Part shown: in pieces, positions 26,049 to 34,979 of the stretch
Position numbering within the stretch: the stretch's first letter is position 1
Layout of the letters: every line of letters starts with the position of its first letter
From: Rufibacter glacialis
Lineage (GTDB): Bacteria > Bacteroidota > Bacteroidia > Cytophagales > Hymenobacteraceae
Assembly (NCBI RefSeq): GCF_008271745.1
Contig: NZ_VKKZ01000020.1
Coordinates: forward strand, 558,001 to 622,000
DNA: 64,000 bases
Reading direction: 5' to 3'
The notes under the pieces: generated by a model
What the model saw: only the letters and a program-made list of their open reading frames with translations
What the model was told of the DNA's origin: nothing
Databases searched by the model: none
Translations under genes and position numbers: made by a program

Positions 26049-27791
26049 ATGGCCGAAATCATCCGAATGCCCAAGATGAGTGACACTATGACCGATGGGG
26101 TCATTGCCTCATGGTTAAAGAAAGTTGGTGACTCTGTGAAATCTGGGGACGTTCTTGCTGAAGTGGAAACCGATAAGGCAACCATGGAATTGGAATCTTA
26201 CGAAGATGGGACGTTACTGTACATCGGCCCTAAAAATGGTGAATCTGTTCCTGTTGACGGCGTTTTGGCCATCATTGGGAAACAAGGTGAAGATATCTCT
26301 GGCCTTATGGCCGAAGTAAACGGTGGAGGCGCTGCCCCCGCTGCCCAGGAAGCTCCTAAAACCGAGGCGCCCAAGGAAGAACCGAAACCAGCCGCCACTC
26401 CTGCCCCTGCTGCCCAACCGGCCGCTGCCGCCAACGTGAACGCCGAGGTGGTACGCATGCCCAAGATGAGCGACACCATGCAGGAAGGCACCATTGTGGC
26501 CTGGCACAAGAAAGTGGGCGACAAGGTGAAATCCGGTGACTTGCTGGCCGAGGTGGAAACCGACAAAGCCACCATGGAACTGGAGTCTTATGAAGACGGA
26601 ACCCTTTTATATATTGGTGTAGAAGCCGGCGCTTCTGTGCAGGTGGACGGCGTACTGGCCATCATCGGCGAAGCCGGTGCTGACTTCCAGGCCCTCCTGA
26701 ACGGTGGTGGCAACACCTCTGGCGGCAACGCCAATCCGGCAGAAGCAACCAGCAACGAAGAAGCCACCCGCCGCGAAGAGCATAAAACCGAAGAGCAGTC
26801 CCAGTCCGGTGACGGCGTGAATGAAACCGCTGGTGCCCCGGTACCCGGCCAAGGAACTTCCACTGCAGACGCTGCCGCTGGTTCTTCTGCAAACCAAGGC
26901 CGCGTACTGGCCTCTCCCCTGGCCAAGAAAGTGGCCCAGGAAAAAGGCATCAGCCTGGCAGACGTGAAAGGCTCAGGCGAGAACGGCCGTATTGTGCTGC
27001 GTGACGTGGAGAACTTCACCCCTGGTGCCGCTGCTCCCAAAACCCAAGCCCAACCCGCCGCGGCTTCGGCCCCAGCTCCCCAGGCGGCCGCTGTGCCTGC
27101 CCAAACTGGTGAGGCCTTCACCGAGGTTCCGGTATCACAGATGCGCAAGGTGATTGCCCGCCGTCTGTCTGAGAGCTTGTTCACCGCCCCGCACTTTTAC
27201 CTGACCATGGAGATTGACATGGACAAAGCCATGGAAGCCCGCGTGAGCATGAATGAGGTGGCCCCGGTAAAAGTATCTTTCAACGACATGGTGATCAAAG
27301 CCGCCGCTGCTGCCCTACGCAAGCACCCAGCCGTGAACTCTTCTTGGTTAGGCGACAAGATTCGCTACAACAACGTGGTGAACATTGGAGTGGCCGTAGC
27401 CGTGGAAGAAGGCTTATTGGTTCCAGTGGTGCGCAATGCGGATCAGAAATCTCTGTCCACCATCTCTGCGGAGGTGAAAGACCTGGGCGGGAAAGCCAAA
27501 TCCAAAAAATTACAGCCATCTGACTGGGAAGGAAGCACCTTCACCATCTCTAACCTGGGCATGTTCGGGATTGAGGAATTCACCGCCATCATCAACCCAC
27601 CAGATGCCTGTATCCTGGCAGTTGGCGGTATCAAGCAGACGCCAGTGGTGAAAAACGGCCAGATCCAAATCGGTAACGTGATGAAAGTAACCCTTTCCTG
27701 CGACCACCGTGTGGTAGACGGCGCCGTAGGTTCCGCCTTCCTACAGACCTTGAAAGGCTTCCTGGAAGACCCGGTGAGAATGCTGGTGTGA
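26049..27791 (+). CDS. aceF: pyruvate dehydrogenase E2, dihydrolipoyl acetyltransferase
   Basis: The 580-residue E2 core subunit transfers acetyl groups to CoA. It has two lipoyl domains (about 1-80 and 135-215), each with the lipoylated Lys in EVETDKATMELESYE, Ala/Pro-rich linkers, the E3/E1-binding domain (ASPLAKKVAQEKGISLADVKGSGENGRI, about 290-320), and the catalytic domain ending with SCDHRVVDGAVGSAFLQ, whose His is the catalytic base. E1 and E3 genes are not adjacent. A hairpin at 27846-27873 terminates it. A related 2-oxoacid dehydrogenase E2 is possible, but the MPKMSDTM start is typical of the pyruvate complex. Confidence 0.94.
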   Translation: MAEIIRMPKMSDTMTDGVIASWLKKVGDSVKSGDVLAEVETDKATMELESYEDGTLLYIGPKNGESVPVDGVLAIIGKQGEDISGLMAEVNGGGAAPAAQEAPKTEAPKEEPKPAATPAPAAQPAAAANVNAEVVRMPKMSDTMQEGTIVAWHKKVGDKVKSGDLLAEVETDKATMELESYEDGTLLYIGVEAGASVQVDGVLAIIGEAGADFQALLNGGGNTSGGNANPAEATSNEEATRREEHKTEEQSQSGDGVNETAGAPVPGQGTSTADAAAGSSANQGRVLASPLAKKVAQEKGISLADVKGSGENGRIVLRDVENFTPGAAAPKTQAQPAAASAPAPQAAAVPAQTGEAFTEVPVSQMRKVIARRLSESLFTAPHFYLTMEIDMDKAMEARVSMNEVAPVKVSFNDMVIKAAAAALRKHPAVNSSWLGDKIRYNNVVNIGVAVAVEEGLLVPVVRNADQKSLSTISAEVKDLGGKAKSKKLQPSDWEGSTFTISNLGMFGIEEFTAIINPPDACILAVGGIKQTPVVKNGQIQIGNVMKVTLSCDHRVVDGAVGSAFLQTLKGFLEDPVRMLV

Positions 27792-27845
27792 GGTAGGGAT
27801 TAGTTGATAGTTGTTCGTTCTTAGAAGACGAACTTTATATAGGAG

Positions 27846-27873
27846 AGAGCCGGTGGAGAGATTCACCGGCTCT
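27846..27873 (+). terminator. terminator after the E2 gene
   Basis: A 10-bp stem AGAGCCGGTG/CACCGGCTCT with an 8-base loop is followed by TTCTGTTTTT, 55 bases after the stop. Confidence 0.8.
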
Positions 27874-27930
27874 TTCTGTTTTTCAGCTGTTTTAGAGAAA
27901 ATAGGCCCTAAACTGGATCATTGGTAGTAA

Positions 27931-27995
27931 CGTTTCCAAAGGCCGGACTCCCCCCTTGAGGGGGGCGAAGGGGGGTGTTTACACACGTGGAAACG
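27931..27995. repeat. C6/G6 repeat element bounded by 8-bp inverted repeats
   Basis: Terminal repeats CGTTTCCA (27931-27938) and TGGAAACG (27988-27995) enclose a core hairpin of C6-TTGA-G6 type (27950-27966) followed by a second G6 run and GTGTTTACAC. Similar C-run/G-run intergenic repeats are common in Bacteroidota genomes as I recall. It carries no gene. Together with 28068-28100 it makes up most of the 590-base gap. Confidence 0.65.
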
Positions 27996-28067
27996 CTTAT
28001 AGGATGAATCGGAAAGCAAGGCACGTAATTTACTTAGACTTTGTGCGGGGAGAGAAGCCTCCAACTA

Positions 28068-28100
28068 AGACACTCGTAGGACCTGCGGACACTACGAGGT
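28068..28100 (-). repeat. copy A of a 33-bp dispersed repeat
   Basis: On the reverse strand this segment matches 39546-39578 at 25 of 33 positions, starting ACCTCGT and ending GTCT. It also contains a CTCGTAG/CTACGAG stem. See copy B. Confidence 0.55.
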
Positions 28101-28380
28101 CTGTTGAGCCAGCGATGAAGCGAAAACATACAGAGGAATGCCTCCCATTACCTTTAGCCTAAACACAAGGGATTGCCCTTACCAGCTGTTTCTGGCCTAT
28201 TTTAGAAAAAGAGCCGATAAATCTCCTTTTAGCCGTTTCCCAAGGGATTGCACTACAGCTGCATGTAGAGGCTATTTCCCTGGAAACTGCCTCTAAATGC
28301 AGAGTAATACCAAAAAGCAAAAAGCCGCTTCAGGGGTTACCCGAAGCGGCTTTGCGTTAATCTAATATTCTTGTTTCAGA

Positions 28381-30303
28381 TTAATAATGGAACCGGACAA
28401 AGGCTTCCATGGCCTCATAGTCCGCTAGGCCCAGGCGGTCATAGCGGCGGGCAGTGGCGCGGTTGCGTTCCTGGGCGCGTACCCAGAACTCGCGCTCGTC
28501 ATCTCCCGGGAAAACCGGACGGTCTTTCTGGCTCTGGTGTTTGAAGATCGCGATCTTCTTGCGCTCCACCTCCTGCGGCGAAAGCGGCACGGCCATCTCA
28601 ATCTCATAGGTCTCAAACTCATGCCAGGCTCCGCGGTACATCCACAGCCAGCAATCCTTCACCCACTCCTCACCTGCATCGCGCAGCCTTCTCAGGGCCT
28701 CCACAATGATGTTGAAGCAGACTATGTGAGTACCATGCGGGTCTTCAAAGTCGCCGGCAGCGAACACCTGGTGAGGCTCCACCTGGCGCAACAGGTCCAT
28801 GGTCAATTGCACGTCCAGATCAGTGACCGGGTTCTTCTTGGTCTTGCCACTCTCGTAGAATGGCAGGGCTTGGAAATGGATGTGGTCATCAGGAAGGCCT
28901 GCGTACCGGGCGCCGGCAATGGCTTCACTTTTCCGGATGAACGCCTTCACGTCCTGAATTTCCTTGGGGTCTACCTGGTTCGGCTGCTTCTGGCCAATGA
29001 AGGTGCGCATGTTCTCATAGATGGCCGTCAAGCTCACTCCGTCCTGTCCAATGCTCTTGCTGAAGTCAATGGCAAACTCCATATAGCGCAACACGTCATC
29101 GTCCCATACGGCCGTGTTGCCGGAGGTCTGGTAAGCCACGTGCACATCATGCCCCTGGTCCACGAGCCGGATGAACGTTCCTCCCATAGAGATCACGTCA
29201 TCATCTGGGTGCGGAGAGAAGATGAGGGCCCGCTTCTTGGCTGGTACCGCCCGCTCCGGACGGTCTGTGTCGTCAGCGTTGGGTTTCCCGCCGGGCCAGC
29301 CGGTGATGGTGCGCTGGAGCTGGTTGAAGACATCAATATTGATGTTGTACACCGGGCCGCGGTCTACGGCTAGCTGGGCCATGCCGTGGGCGTTGTAATC
29401 TTCTTCAGTGAGTTTTAGGATAGGTTTCTTTACGGTGTCAGAAAGCCAGATAACGGCTTTTCTGGTCAATTGGGCATCCCAGGCGCAGTCTTTCACGAGC
29501 CAAGGGGTACCAAAACGGGTCAAGCCGGAAGCAGCGTCCTGGTCCAGCACGAATTCCACGTTGTCAGACAATTGGAGGTAGGTGGCAGGAACCTCGCCCG
29601 AGATCTCGCCTTCTACCGCCTTACGCACGATGGAAGCTTTTTTCCCGTTCCAGGCCATGAGCACGATCTCACGGGCCTTGAAGATGGTGCCAATCCCCAT
29701 GGTGATGGCCTTGGTAGGAACATTCTCCTTGCCCCCGAAGTCACGCGAAGCGTCACGGCGGGTCAGGTCATCAAGCGTCACTAACCGCGTACCGGAGTTA
29801 GGCGCAGAGCCCGGCTCATTGAAACCAATGTGACCCGTACGTCCGATCCCGAGTACCTGTAAGTCAAGGCCTCCTAGTTCTTCAATCTTTTTCTCATAGG
29901 CCAGGCAAAACGCCGGAATCTCTTCCAAAGCGAGCGTGCCGTCTGGGATGTTCACGTTGGCCTTGTCAATGTCTATGTGGTTGAACAGGTTCTCGTCCAT
30001 GAAGCGCACGTAGCTCTGGGGGGCTTCCGGGCGCATGGGATAGTATTCGTCCAGGTTGAAGGTGATCACATCCCGAAAGCTCAATCCTTCCTCCCGGTGC
30101 AGGCGGGCCAGTTCAGAATACACCCCTACCGGAGTGGCTCCCGTGGCCAGGCCCAGCACGGTCTTGGCTCCCTGGGCCTGCTTGTTCCTGATCAGCTCCG
30201 CAATTCGGCGAGCCACTGCCTTAGAAGCCTCTGCTTGGTCTGCGTACACCGTCACCGGGACCTTCTCGTAACGCGTCTCCTCCAATAGATTAAGCCTGCT
30301 CAT
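28381..30303 (-). CDS. glucosamine-6-phosphate deaminase fused to a LmbE/PIG-L deacetylase domain
   Basis: The 640-residue protein has an N-terminal NagB domain: phosphate loop GLATGATPVG (51-60), catalytic D85/E86 in FNLDEYY, and H158 in GIGRTGHIGFNEPG. It turns glucosamine-6-phosphate into fructose-6-phosphate. After a linker, residues about 355-640 form a PIG-L/LmbE domain with the zinc motif SPHPDDD (363-369), in the family of N-acetylglucosamine deacetylases. The fusion suggests one chain that removes the acetyl and then the amino group of an amino sugar. This architecture is known in Bacteroidota, but the deacetylase activity is inferred. It has its own promoter at 30344. Confidence 0.92.
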   Translation of the reverse strand: MSRLNLLEETRYEKVPVTVYADQAEASKAVARRIAELIRNKQAQGAKTVLGLATGATPVGVYSELARLHREEGLSFRDVITFNLDEYYPMRPEAPQSYVRFMDENLFNHIDIDKANVNIPDGTLALEEIPAFCLAYEKKIEELGGLDLQVLGIGRTGHIGFNEPGSAPNSGTRLVTLDDLTRRDASRDFGGKENVPTKAITMGIGTIFKAREIVLMAWNGKKASIVRKAVEGEISGEVPATYLQLSDNVEFVLDQDAASGLTRFGTPWLVKDCAWDAQLTRKAVIWLSDTVKKPILKLTEEDYNAHGMAQLAVDRGPVYNINIDVFNQLQRTITGWPGGKPNADDTDRPERAVPAKKRALIFSPHPDDDVISMGGTFIRLVDQGHDVHVAYQTSGNTAVWDDDVLRYMEFAIDFSKSIGQDGVSLTAIYENMRTFIGQKQPNQVDPKEIQDVKAFIRKSEAIAGARYAGLPDDHIHFQALPFYESGKTKKNPVTDLDVQLTMDLLRQVEPHQVFAAGDFEDPHGTHIVCFNIIVEALRRLRDAGEEWVKDCWLWMYRGAWHEFETYEIEMAVPLSPQEVERKKIAIFKHQSQKDRPVFPGDDEREFWVRAQERNRATARRYDRLGLADYEAMEAFVRFHY

Positions 30304-30343
30304 AGTTTTTTCTCTGTTTGATGTTTAAAAGGGAGTGAACCCG

Positions 30344-30372
30344 CAAAGGTAAAAAGACCTACTATTTTACAA
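30344..30372 (-). promoter_or_regulatory. promoter of the NagB-LmbE gene (TTTTG-N18-TACCTTTG)
   Basis: TACCTTTG (30344-30351, reverse) with TTG (30370-30372) 18 bases upstream. The predicted start is near 30338, about 35 bases before the ATG. Confidence 0.65.
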
Positions 30373-30623
30373 AATTTAAGAACATCTAAATTATTTTAAA
30401 AATTATTAAATATCCTAATAAAAGTTGCCTTACTGGCCTTCTTCGCCCTATCCATTGAGTAGTTTGGTTGGAAAGGGATTCTTAAGGGTGTGTCTCTACC
30501 CCCACCTCCATTAAGCAGGCAATAGTCTCATTTAAGGAGCAGGTTCGGGTATTAGGAAAGTTTGTCGTACTTTCGTGGTTGATGGACTTAACGCTAAGCT
30601 CGTCTTATTTAAGAAAGAAAAAC

Positions 30624-31163
30624 ATGCCGAAAATACGTTCTACCACCGTATTGGGGATCTACCATAACGGGGAAGTAGCCTTGGGAGCCGATGGCCAGGC
30701 CACCATGGATAAATATATCGCCAAAAGTAACGTGCGCAAAGTGCGGAAGCTGCAAGATGGAAAAATAGTGACGGGTTTTGCCGGTTCCACCGCCGATGCC
30801 TTCACCTTGTTGGAGCGCTTTGAGGAGAAACTGGGGGCCTACGGCAACAACATGAAGCGGGCTGCCATTGAACTGGCCAAAGACTGGCGCAAAGACCAGT
30901 ACCTGCGCAAGCTGGAAGCCATGATGGTGGTGGCTAACAAAGAGGAGTTGCTCATTATCTCCGGTACCGGAGATGTGCTGGAACCAGACCACCAGATAGC
31001 GGCTATTGGGTCTGGCAGCACCTATGCCCAATCTGCCGCGCTGGCACTCAAGAAACATGCCCCGCACCTGACCGCTGAGGAAATGGTACGCGAGGCCCTG
31101 ACCATTGCCGCCGATATCTGTATCTACACAAATCATAACCTCATCATAGAGAAACCGAACTAA
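30624..31163 (+). CDS. hslV: HslV peptidase subunit of the HslUV protease
   Basis: The 179-residue proteasome-beta-like peptidase begins MPKIRSTTVLGIYHNG. Processing before T7 would expose the catalytic Thr, so it has a six-residue propeptide where E. coli loses only the Met. GADGQATM, GFAGSTADAFTL and IGSGSTYAQSAA are the family motifs. HslV forms a double hexamer capped by the HslU ATPase, which is not in this window. ATG 30624 is chosen over the upstream ATGs near 30579 because it gives the family start. Confidence 0.95.
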   Translation: MPKIRSTTVLGIYHNGEVALGADGQATMDKYIAKSNVRKVRKLQDGKIVTGFAGSTADAFTLLERFEEKLGAYGNNMKRAAIELAKDWRKDQYLRKLEAMMVVANKEELLIISGTGDVLEPDHQIAAIGSGSTYAQSAALALKKHAPHLTAEEMVREALTIAADICIYTNHNLIIEKPN

Positions 31164-31263
31164 CCCCGGTCATTTCCTGTTTGGTCCATGGTTCTCTTAA
31201 ACAGAGGCTAAAAAGCTTATAACAGAAGTACTAATAACCTATTTCCAAACCTATTTGAACAGC

Positions 31264-32235
31264 ATGAAGGTAACGCAGTTCCTGAAAGATCATTACAAGC
31301 ATTTTAACGCAGCCGCTCTTATTGATGCCGCTGAAGGTTATAAAACCCATTTGAACGAGGGTGGTAAAATGATGATTACCCTGGCGGGTGCTATGAGTAC
31401 CGCCGAACTGGGCATCATTCTGGCTGAAATGATCCGGCAGGATAAAGTACAGGCCATTACCTGTACCGGAGCCAACCTGGAAGAAGACATCTTCAACCTG
31501 GTGGCGCATGATTTCTATGAGCGCATTCCTAATTACCGTGACCTGACGCCTCAGGACGAGCAAGACCTGCTGGACCGCCACCTGAACCGGGTGACAGACA
31601 CCTGTATTCCAGAGGAAGAGGCCATGCGCCGTTTAGAGCATGTGGTGCTGAAATACTGGCAAAAGGCCGACCAGGCCGGTGAAGCCTATTTCCCGCACCA
31701 GTTCTTCTACCAGATCCTGCTTTCTGGTGAATTGGAGCAGCATTACCAAATTGACCCCAAAAACAGCTGGATGCTGGAAGCGGCCAAGAAAAACCTGCCC
31801 ATCTTTGTACCGGGCTGGGAAGATTCTACCCTGGGTAACATCTACACGGGCCACGTGATCTCCGGTGACATCAAGAACGTACACACCATGAGAACGGGCA
31901 TCCAGTACATGATGGAGCTGGCCGAGTGGTATACGAATACAGCCAAAGAAGATTCCACCATCGGGTTCTTCCAGATTGGCGGCGGTATTGCCGGCGACTT
32001 CCCTATCTGTGTGGTACCTATGCTGCACCAAGATCTGCAGCGCACAGGCGTTCCATTGTGGGGTTATTTTGCTCAGATCTCTGACTCCACCACATCTTAC
32101 GGGTCGTATTCCGGTGCCGTGCCCAATGAGAAAATCACCTGGGGCAAGCTGGGCATCCACACGCCTAAATTCGTGATAGAGTCTGACGCGACCATTGTGG
32201 CTCCCTTGATTTTTGCCATTGTGTTAGATATGTAA
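31264..32235 (+). CDS. deoxyhypusine synthase family protein
   Basis: The 323-residue protein belongs to the deoxyhypusine synthase/homospermidine synthase fold (Rossmann-like, NAD and spermidine binding). GGKMMITLAGAMSTAELG, the TCTGANLEEDIF NAD loop, and GIYTGHVISG-like segments are visible. The lysine that carries the butylamine intermediate is kept as K295 in ITWGKLG, followed by SDATIVAPLIFA. Bacteria have no hypusinated eIF5A, so the product is more likely a polyamine such as homospermidine, or a novel modification; this is inference. It is not near efp. ATG 31264 is preferred over TTG 31255. Confidence 0.9.
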   Translation: MKVTQFLKDHYKHFNAAALIDAAEGYKTHLNEGGKMMITLAGAMSTAELGIILAEMIRQDKVQAITCTGANLEEDIFNLVAHDFYERIPNYRDLTPQDEQDLLDRHLNRVTDTCIPEEEAMRRLEHVVLKYWQKADQAGEAYFPHQFFYQILLSGELEQHYQIDPKNSWMLEAAKKNLPIFVPGWEDSTLGNIYTGHVISGDIKNVHTMRTGIQYMMELAEWYTNTAKEDSTIGFFQIGGGIAGDFPICVVPMLHQDLQRTGVPLWGYFAQISDSTTSYGSYSGAVPNEKITWGKLGIHTPKFVIESDATIVAPLIFAIVLDM

Positions 32236-32259
32236 GGCTTAGCTTTGATAAAAACAGAA

Positions 32260-32280
32260 AGGCGGGACTTGTTCCCGCCT
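32260..32280 (+). terminator. terminator of the deoxyhypusine synthase-like gene
   Basis: AGGCGGGA / TCCCGCCT stem with a 5-base loop followed by T7, 24 bases after the stop. Confidence 0.9.
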
Positions 32281-32745
32281 TTTTTTGTGCCCTTTTTGTA
32301 AAACAATACAAATATAATTTTGTACCTTGAAGAGAAGACTTAAGATACCAATTACCTAAACGCATTGGTACTCATGGCCATACGCCCGCTATTCTTTAGT
32401 GCCCCTGCTCCTACCGGACATCGGCAATGTTCAACCCAATGGCTTAACCCGCCCTTGGTAAGGCCTACTGCCTCTGCTTTTCCCCTAAAAGCGATACCGT
32501 TCTCTTCCGTTTTGGGCCTGTTTTGTCCAAACTCCCTCCCCCTGCCTTCACCTGAATTTCTCACTTAATTACCGTCAAATGCTATGGTGATAGAATACCT
32601 TACAAATTCTTAAGGTAATCTTCCAATTATTCTACCAATTTTAAGCAAGTAAATAACTGTTTTTACTTTTCTTATATTAATTAGAACCTTCCCTGAATAG
32701 AATGCCGTAAGTATCGGATAAGCAGAACCTTAAAGCCGGAAGAAA
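32281..32745. other. gap without recognised gene
   Basis: About 465 bases. A half-palindrome of the dispersed family (CCGTTTTGGGCCTGTTTT, about 32506-32523) is present. The short open frames on both strands have no family resemblance. The right half (32580-32700) is clearly more A+T-rich than its surroundings. Confidence 0.4.
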
Positions 32746-33339
32746 ATGAGAAATCTTAACCACCTATCCACCCTTCTACTAGTGTTGTTAATAGGCACAT
32801 TAAGTAGCTGCCTTGGTTTTGGCAATCGTAAGTTTGGGTCAGATTACAGTTACGCGGGTGCCTTCCATAAGTACCGCACCTTCAATTTTATCACCCACGC
32901 CTCTGAAGAAGATAGCGCTACGCTGAAGAACTATGAAGTGCTGAAGAAATACATCCGGGAGCGGCTGGAAATCCAGGGTTACGAGTTTAGCGACAAGAAG
33001 CCTGATCTTTTGGTCAGCTATTACATTTACTACAATGACCTGAACATGAAAGGATATGAGCAGGAGGAATTTGATATCTGGCTGGTGAACAATGAGGAAC
33101 CTACCAAAGAACACGAAGCCTATAGGCCCATCAAAATGTACATGAGCCAAGGCACGCTTCTGGTGACCTTGCTGGACCACAAGAAGCAGAACGCTGTCTG
33201 GCAGGGGTACACGTCAGGGGTTCTCTCAGATCCCAACACAGAAAGCACCGCCTACCTGAACCGGGCCGTAAGGACCATCTTTGACCAGTACCGCGTTTTC
33301 CGGAAAGGCTACCTGCGCGAGAACTCTTCTGCTAATTAA
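32746..33339 (+). CDS. DUF4136 lipoprotein
   Basis: The 197-residue protein has a lipoprotein signal peptide ending TLSSC (Cys22). The domain contains the DUF4136 pattern: DYSYAGAFHKYRTFNF, IRERLEIQGYEFSDKKPDLLVSYYIYY, TLLVTLLDHKKQNAVWQGYTSGVL and a C-terminal VRTIFDQY helix. DUF4136 proteins are small outer-membrane or periplasmic lipoproteins of unknown role. It ends 28 bases before a strong palindromic terminator. Confidence 0.9.
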   Translation: MRNLNHLSTLLLVLLIGTLSSCLGFGNRKFGSDYSYAGAFHKYRTFNFITHASEEDSATLKNYEVLKKYIRERLEIQGYEFSDKKPDLLVSYYIYYNDLNMKGYEQEEFDIWLVNNEEPTKEHEAYRPIKMYMSQGTLLVTLLDHKKQNAVWQGYTSGVLSDPNTESTAYLNRAVRTIFDQYRVFRKGYLRENSSAN

Positions 33340-33366
33340 CTTTAATTTGCCAGGTTGATTCCTGGC

Positions 33367-33417
33367 AGAGGCTGGTTTAGGGCGTCTTTTTATAAAAAGG
33401 CCCCTAAACCGGCCTCT
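33367..33417. terminator. palindromic terminator of the GTTTAGGG family
   Basis: Arms 33367-33384 and 33400-33417 pair with few mismatches (one G-T), and the centre CTTTTTATAAAAAG continues the stem, so almost 51 bases form one hairpin, followed by T7. It is one of the best copies of the dispersed palindrome. Confidence 0.85.
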
Positions 33418-33522
33418 TTTTTTGCCTTCGCTTTCCCAAAGCCCAAAAGACCTGTCCACTAAATAGTAACTTGGAAGTTGCTATTAGAACAAGAACTCCT
33501 TTCCATAACCAGCCTGTTTGTG

Positions 33523-34962
33523 ATGCACCCTTCCTCTTATCCCCTGGAACCCAATGAAGCTGACCGGCTCCAGGTTCAGCAAGCCGTAGAGACCTACGTG
33601 CAGTCCTTCTTGCGCCAGTTGCCCTCTTTGCCTGCCTTCATAGCCTCGCCCGTTAAAGGAGCCGGCCTGCTAGAAAGTCCCTTTGAGGAACATCCCGGCC
33701 ACATTGAAGAAGCTCTGCGCCTCTTGCAGACCGAAGTGAACGAACCCGGTATCACGGCCGCCTCTGGAGGGCATCTTGGTTACATACCGGGTGGAGGGTT
33801 GTACTACTCTGGCTTAGGGGATTACCTGGCCGCGGTGACGAACAAATACGCCGGGATTTTCTTTGCCGCACCGGGGGCCGTACGCATGGAGAACATGCTG
33901 CTGCGGTGGATGGCGGGTATGATCGGGTTTCCGGCACAGGCCGTGGGCAACCTCACCTCCGGCGGAAGCATCGCCACCCTTATTGCCTTGGCTACGGCCC
34001 GCGACGCCCAGGGCATCAAGTCCCGCCAGATCCCAGACGCGGTAGTGTACCTGACGGAACATGCCCACCATTGCCTTGACAAAGCCCTCCGGATTGCTGG
34101 CCTGGGAGAATGCCCCCTGCGCTATGTTGCCATGGACACCCAGTACCGGATGGACCCCAAGGCCCTGGAAAAAGCGGTTATCGCGGACAAAGCGGCCGGG
34201 TTAACGCCCTGGCTCGTGATTGCCTCCGCCGGCACCACTGACGTGGGAGCCATTGATCCGCTCCCTGCGCTGGCCCAGATAGCCCGGCAGCACCGCCTCT
34301 GGTTCCACGTAGATGCGGCGTACGGCGGGTTCTTCGCCCTGGCGGCTTCTGGCAAGGAGAAGTTGACCGGTATTGAAGCCGCCGATTCTGTGGTGATGGA
34401 CCCGCACAAGGGCTTGTTTATCCCCTATGGCTTGGGGGCAGTGCTCATCAAAAACGCGGAGCAGACGGCAGCCACCCACCATTACCAGGCCAATTACATG
34501 CAAGACGCCCTCTCCGCCACCCAGGAACTATCTCCCGCCGACTTATCGCCGGAATTGAGCAAACACTTCAGAGGACTTAGGCTGTGGCTTCCGCTTAAAC
34601 TGCATGGGGTAGCGGCTTTTAGGGAGGCGCTGGAGGAAAAACTTACCCTAGCCCAGTACGCGTACGATCAATTACGTCAACATCCTGCCTTTGAGGTACC
34701 GGTGGCTCCGGAACTGTCGGTGGTGATTTTCCGGTATCTTCCCGCGGCCGGCCTAGAGGCCAATGAGTTCAACCAGAATCTGATCAAAGCCGTGCAGTCT
34801 GATGGACGGGTGTTTCTGTCTTCTACCCTGCTGAACGGGGTGTTCATGCTGCGTCTGGCCATTCTCTCTTTCAGAACGCACCAAGACACCATTGACCTGG
34901 CCCTGGAGATCCTGCTAGAGAAGGCGCAACAACTGGAGCAGTCGCATAAAGAAGAGAAATAA
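33523..34962 (+). CDS. PLP-dependent group II amino-acid decarboxylase
   Basis: The 479-residue protein is in the aromatic-L-amino-acid/glutamate decarboxylase family. The PLP-binding lysine is K296 in VMDPHKGLF; the ring-stacking and Asp residues are in FHVDAAYGGFF (261-271); SGGHLGYIPG and LTSGGSIATL are typical of the DDC branch. Substrate is uncertain (tryptophan, tyrosine or DOPA-like, or a biosynthetic role). ATG 33523 (MHPSSYPLEPNEADRL) is used; the longer frame starts with TTG and an implausible leader. The gene after it is convergent with only 17 bases between stops. Confidence 0.9.
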   Translation: MHPSSYPLEPNEADRLQVQQAVETYVQSFLRQLPSLPAFIASPVKGAGLLESPFEEHPGHIEEALRLLQTEVNEPGITAASGGHLGYIPGGGLYYSGLGDYLAAVTNKYAGIFFAAPGAVRMENMLLRWMAGMIGFPAQAVGNLTSGGSIATLIALATARDAQGIKSRQIPDAVVYLTEHAHHCLDKALRIAGLGECPLRYVAMDTQYRMDPKALEKAVIADKAAGLTPWLVIASAGTTDVGAIDPLPALAQIARQHRLWFHVDAAYGGFFALAASGKEKLTGIEAADSVVMDPHKGLFIPYGLGAVLIKNAEQTAATHHYQANYMQDALSATQELSPADLSPELSKHFRGLRLWLPLKLHGVAAFREALEEKLTLAQYAYDQLRQHPAFEVPVAPELSVVIFRYLPAAGLEANEFNQNLIKAVQSDGRVFLSSTLLNGVFMLRLAILSFRTHQDTIDLALEILLEKAQQLEQSHKEEK

Positions 34963-34979
34963 AAAGTGGGAGGGTCTGC

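Noticed and set aside
27956-28162. A 68-residue forward open frame in the gap after the E2 gene
   Set aside because: It is made of the C6/G6 repeat and the dispersed repeat and has no protein-like pattern.
28537-29373. A 278-residue forward open frame antisense to the NagB-LmbE gene
   Set aside because: Shadow of a well-supported gene, rich in His/Val/Leu as expected of reverse-complement frames.
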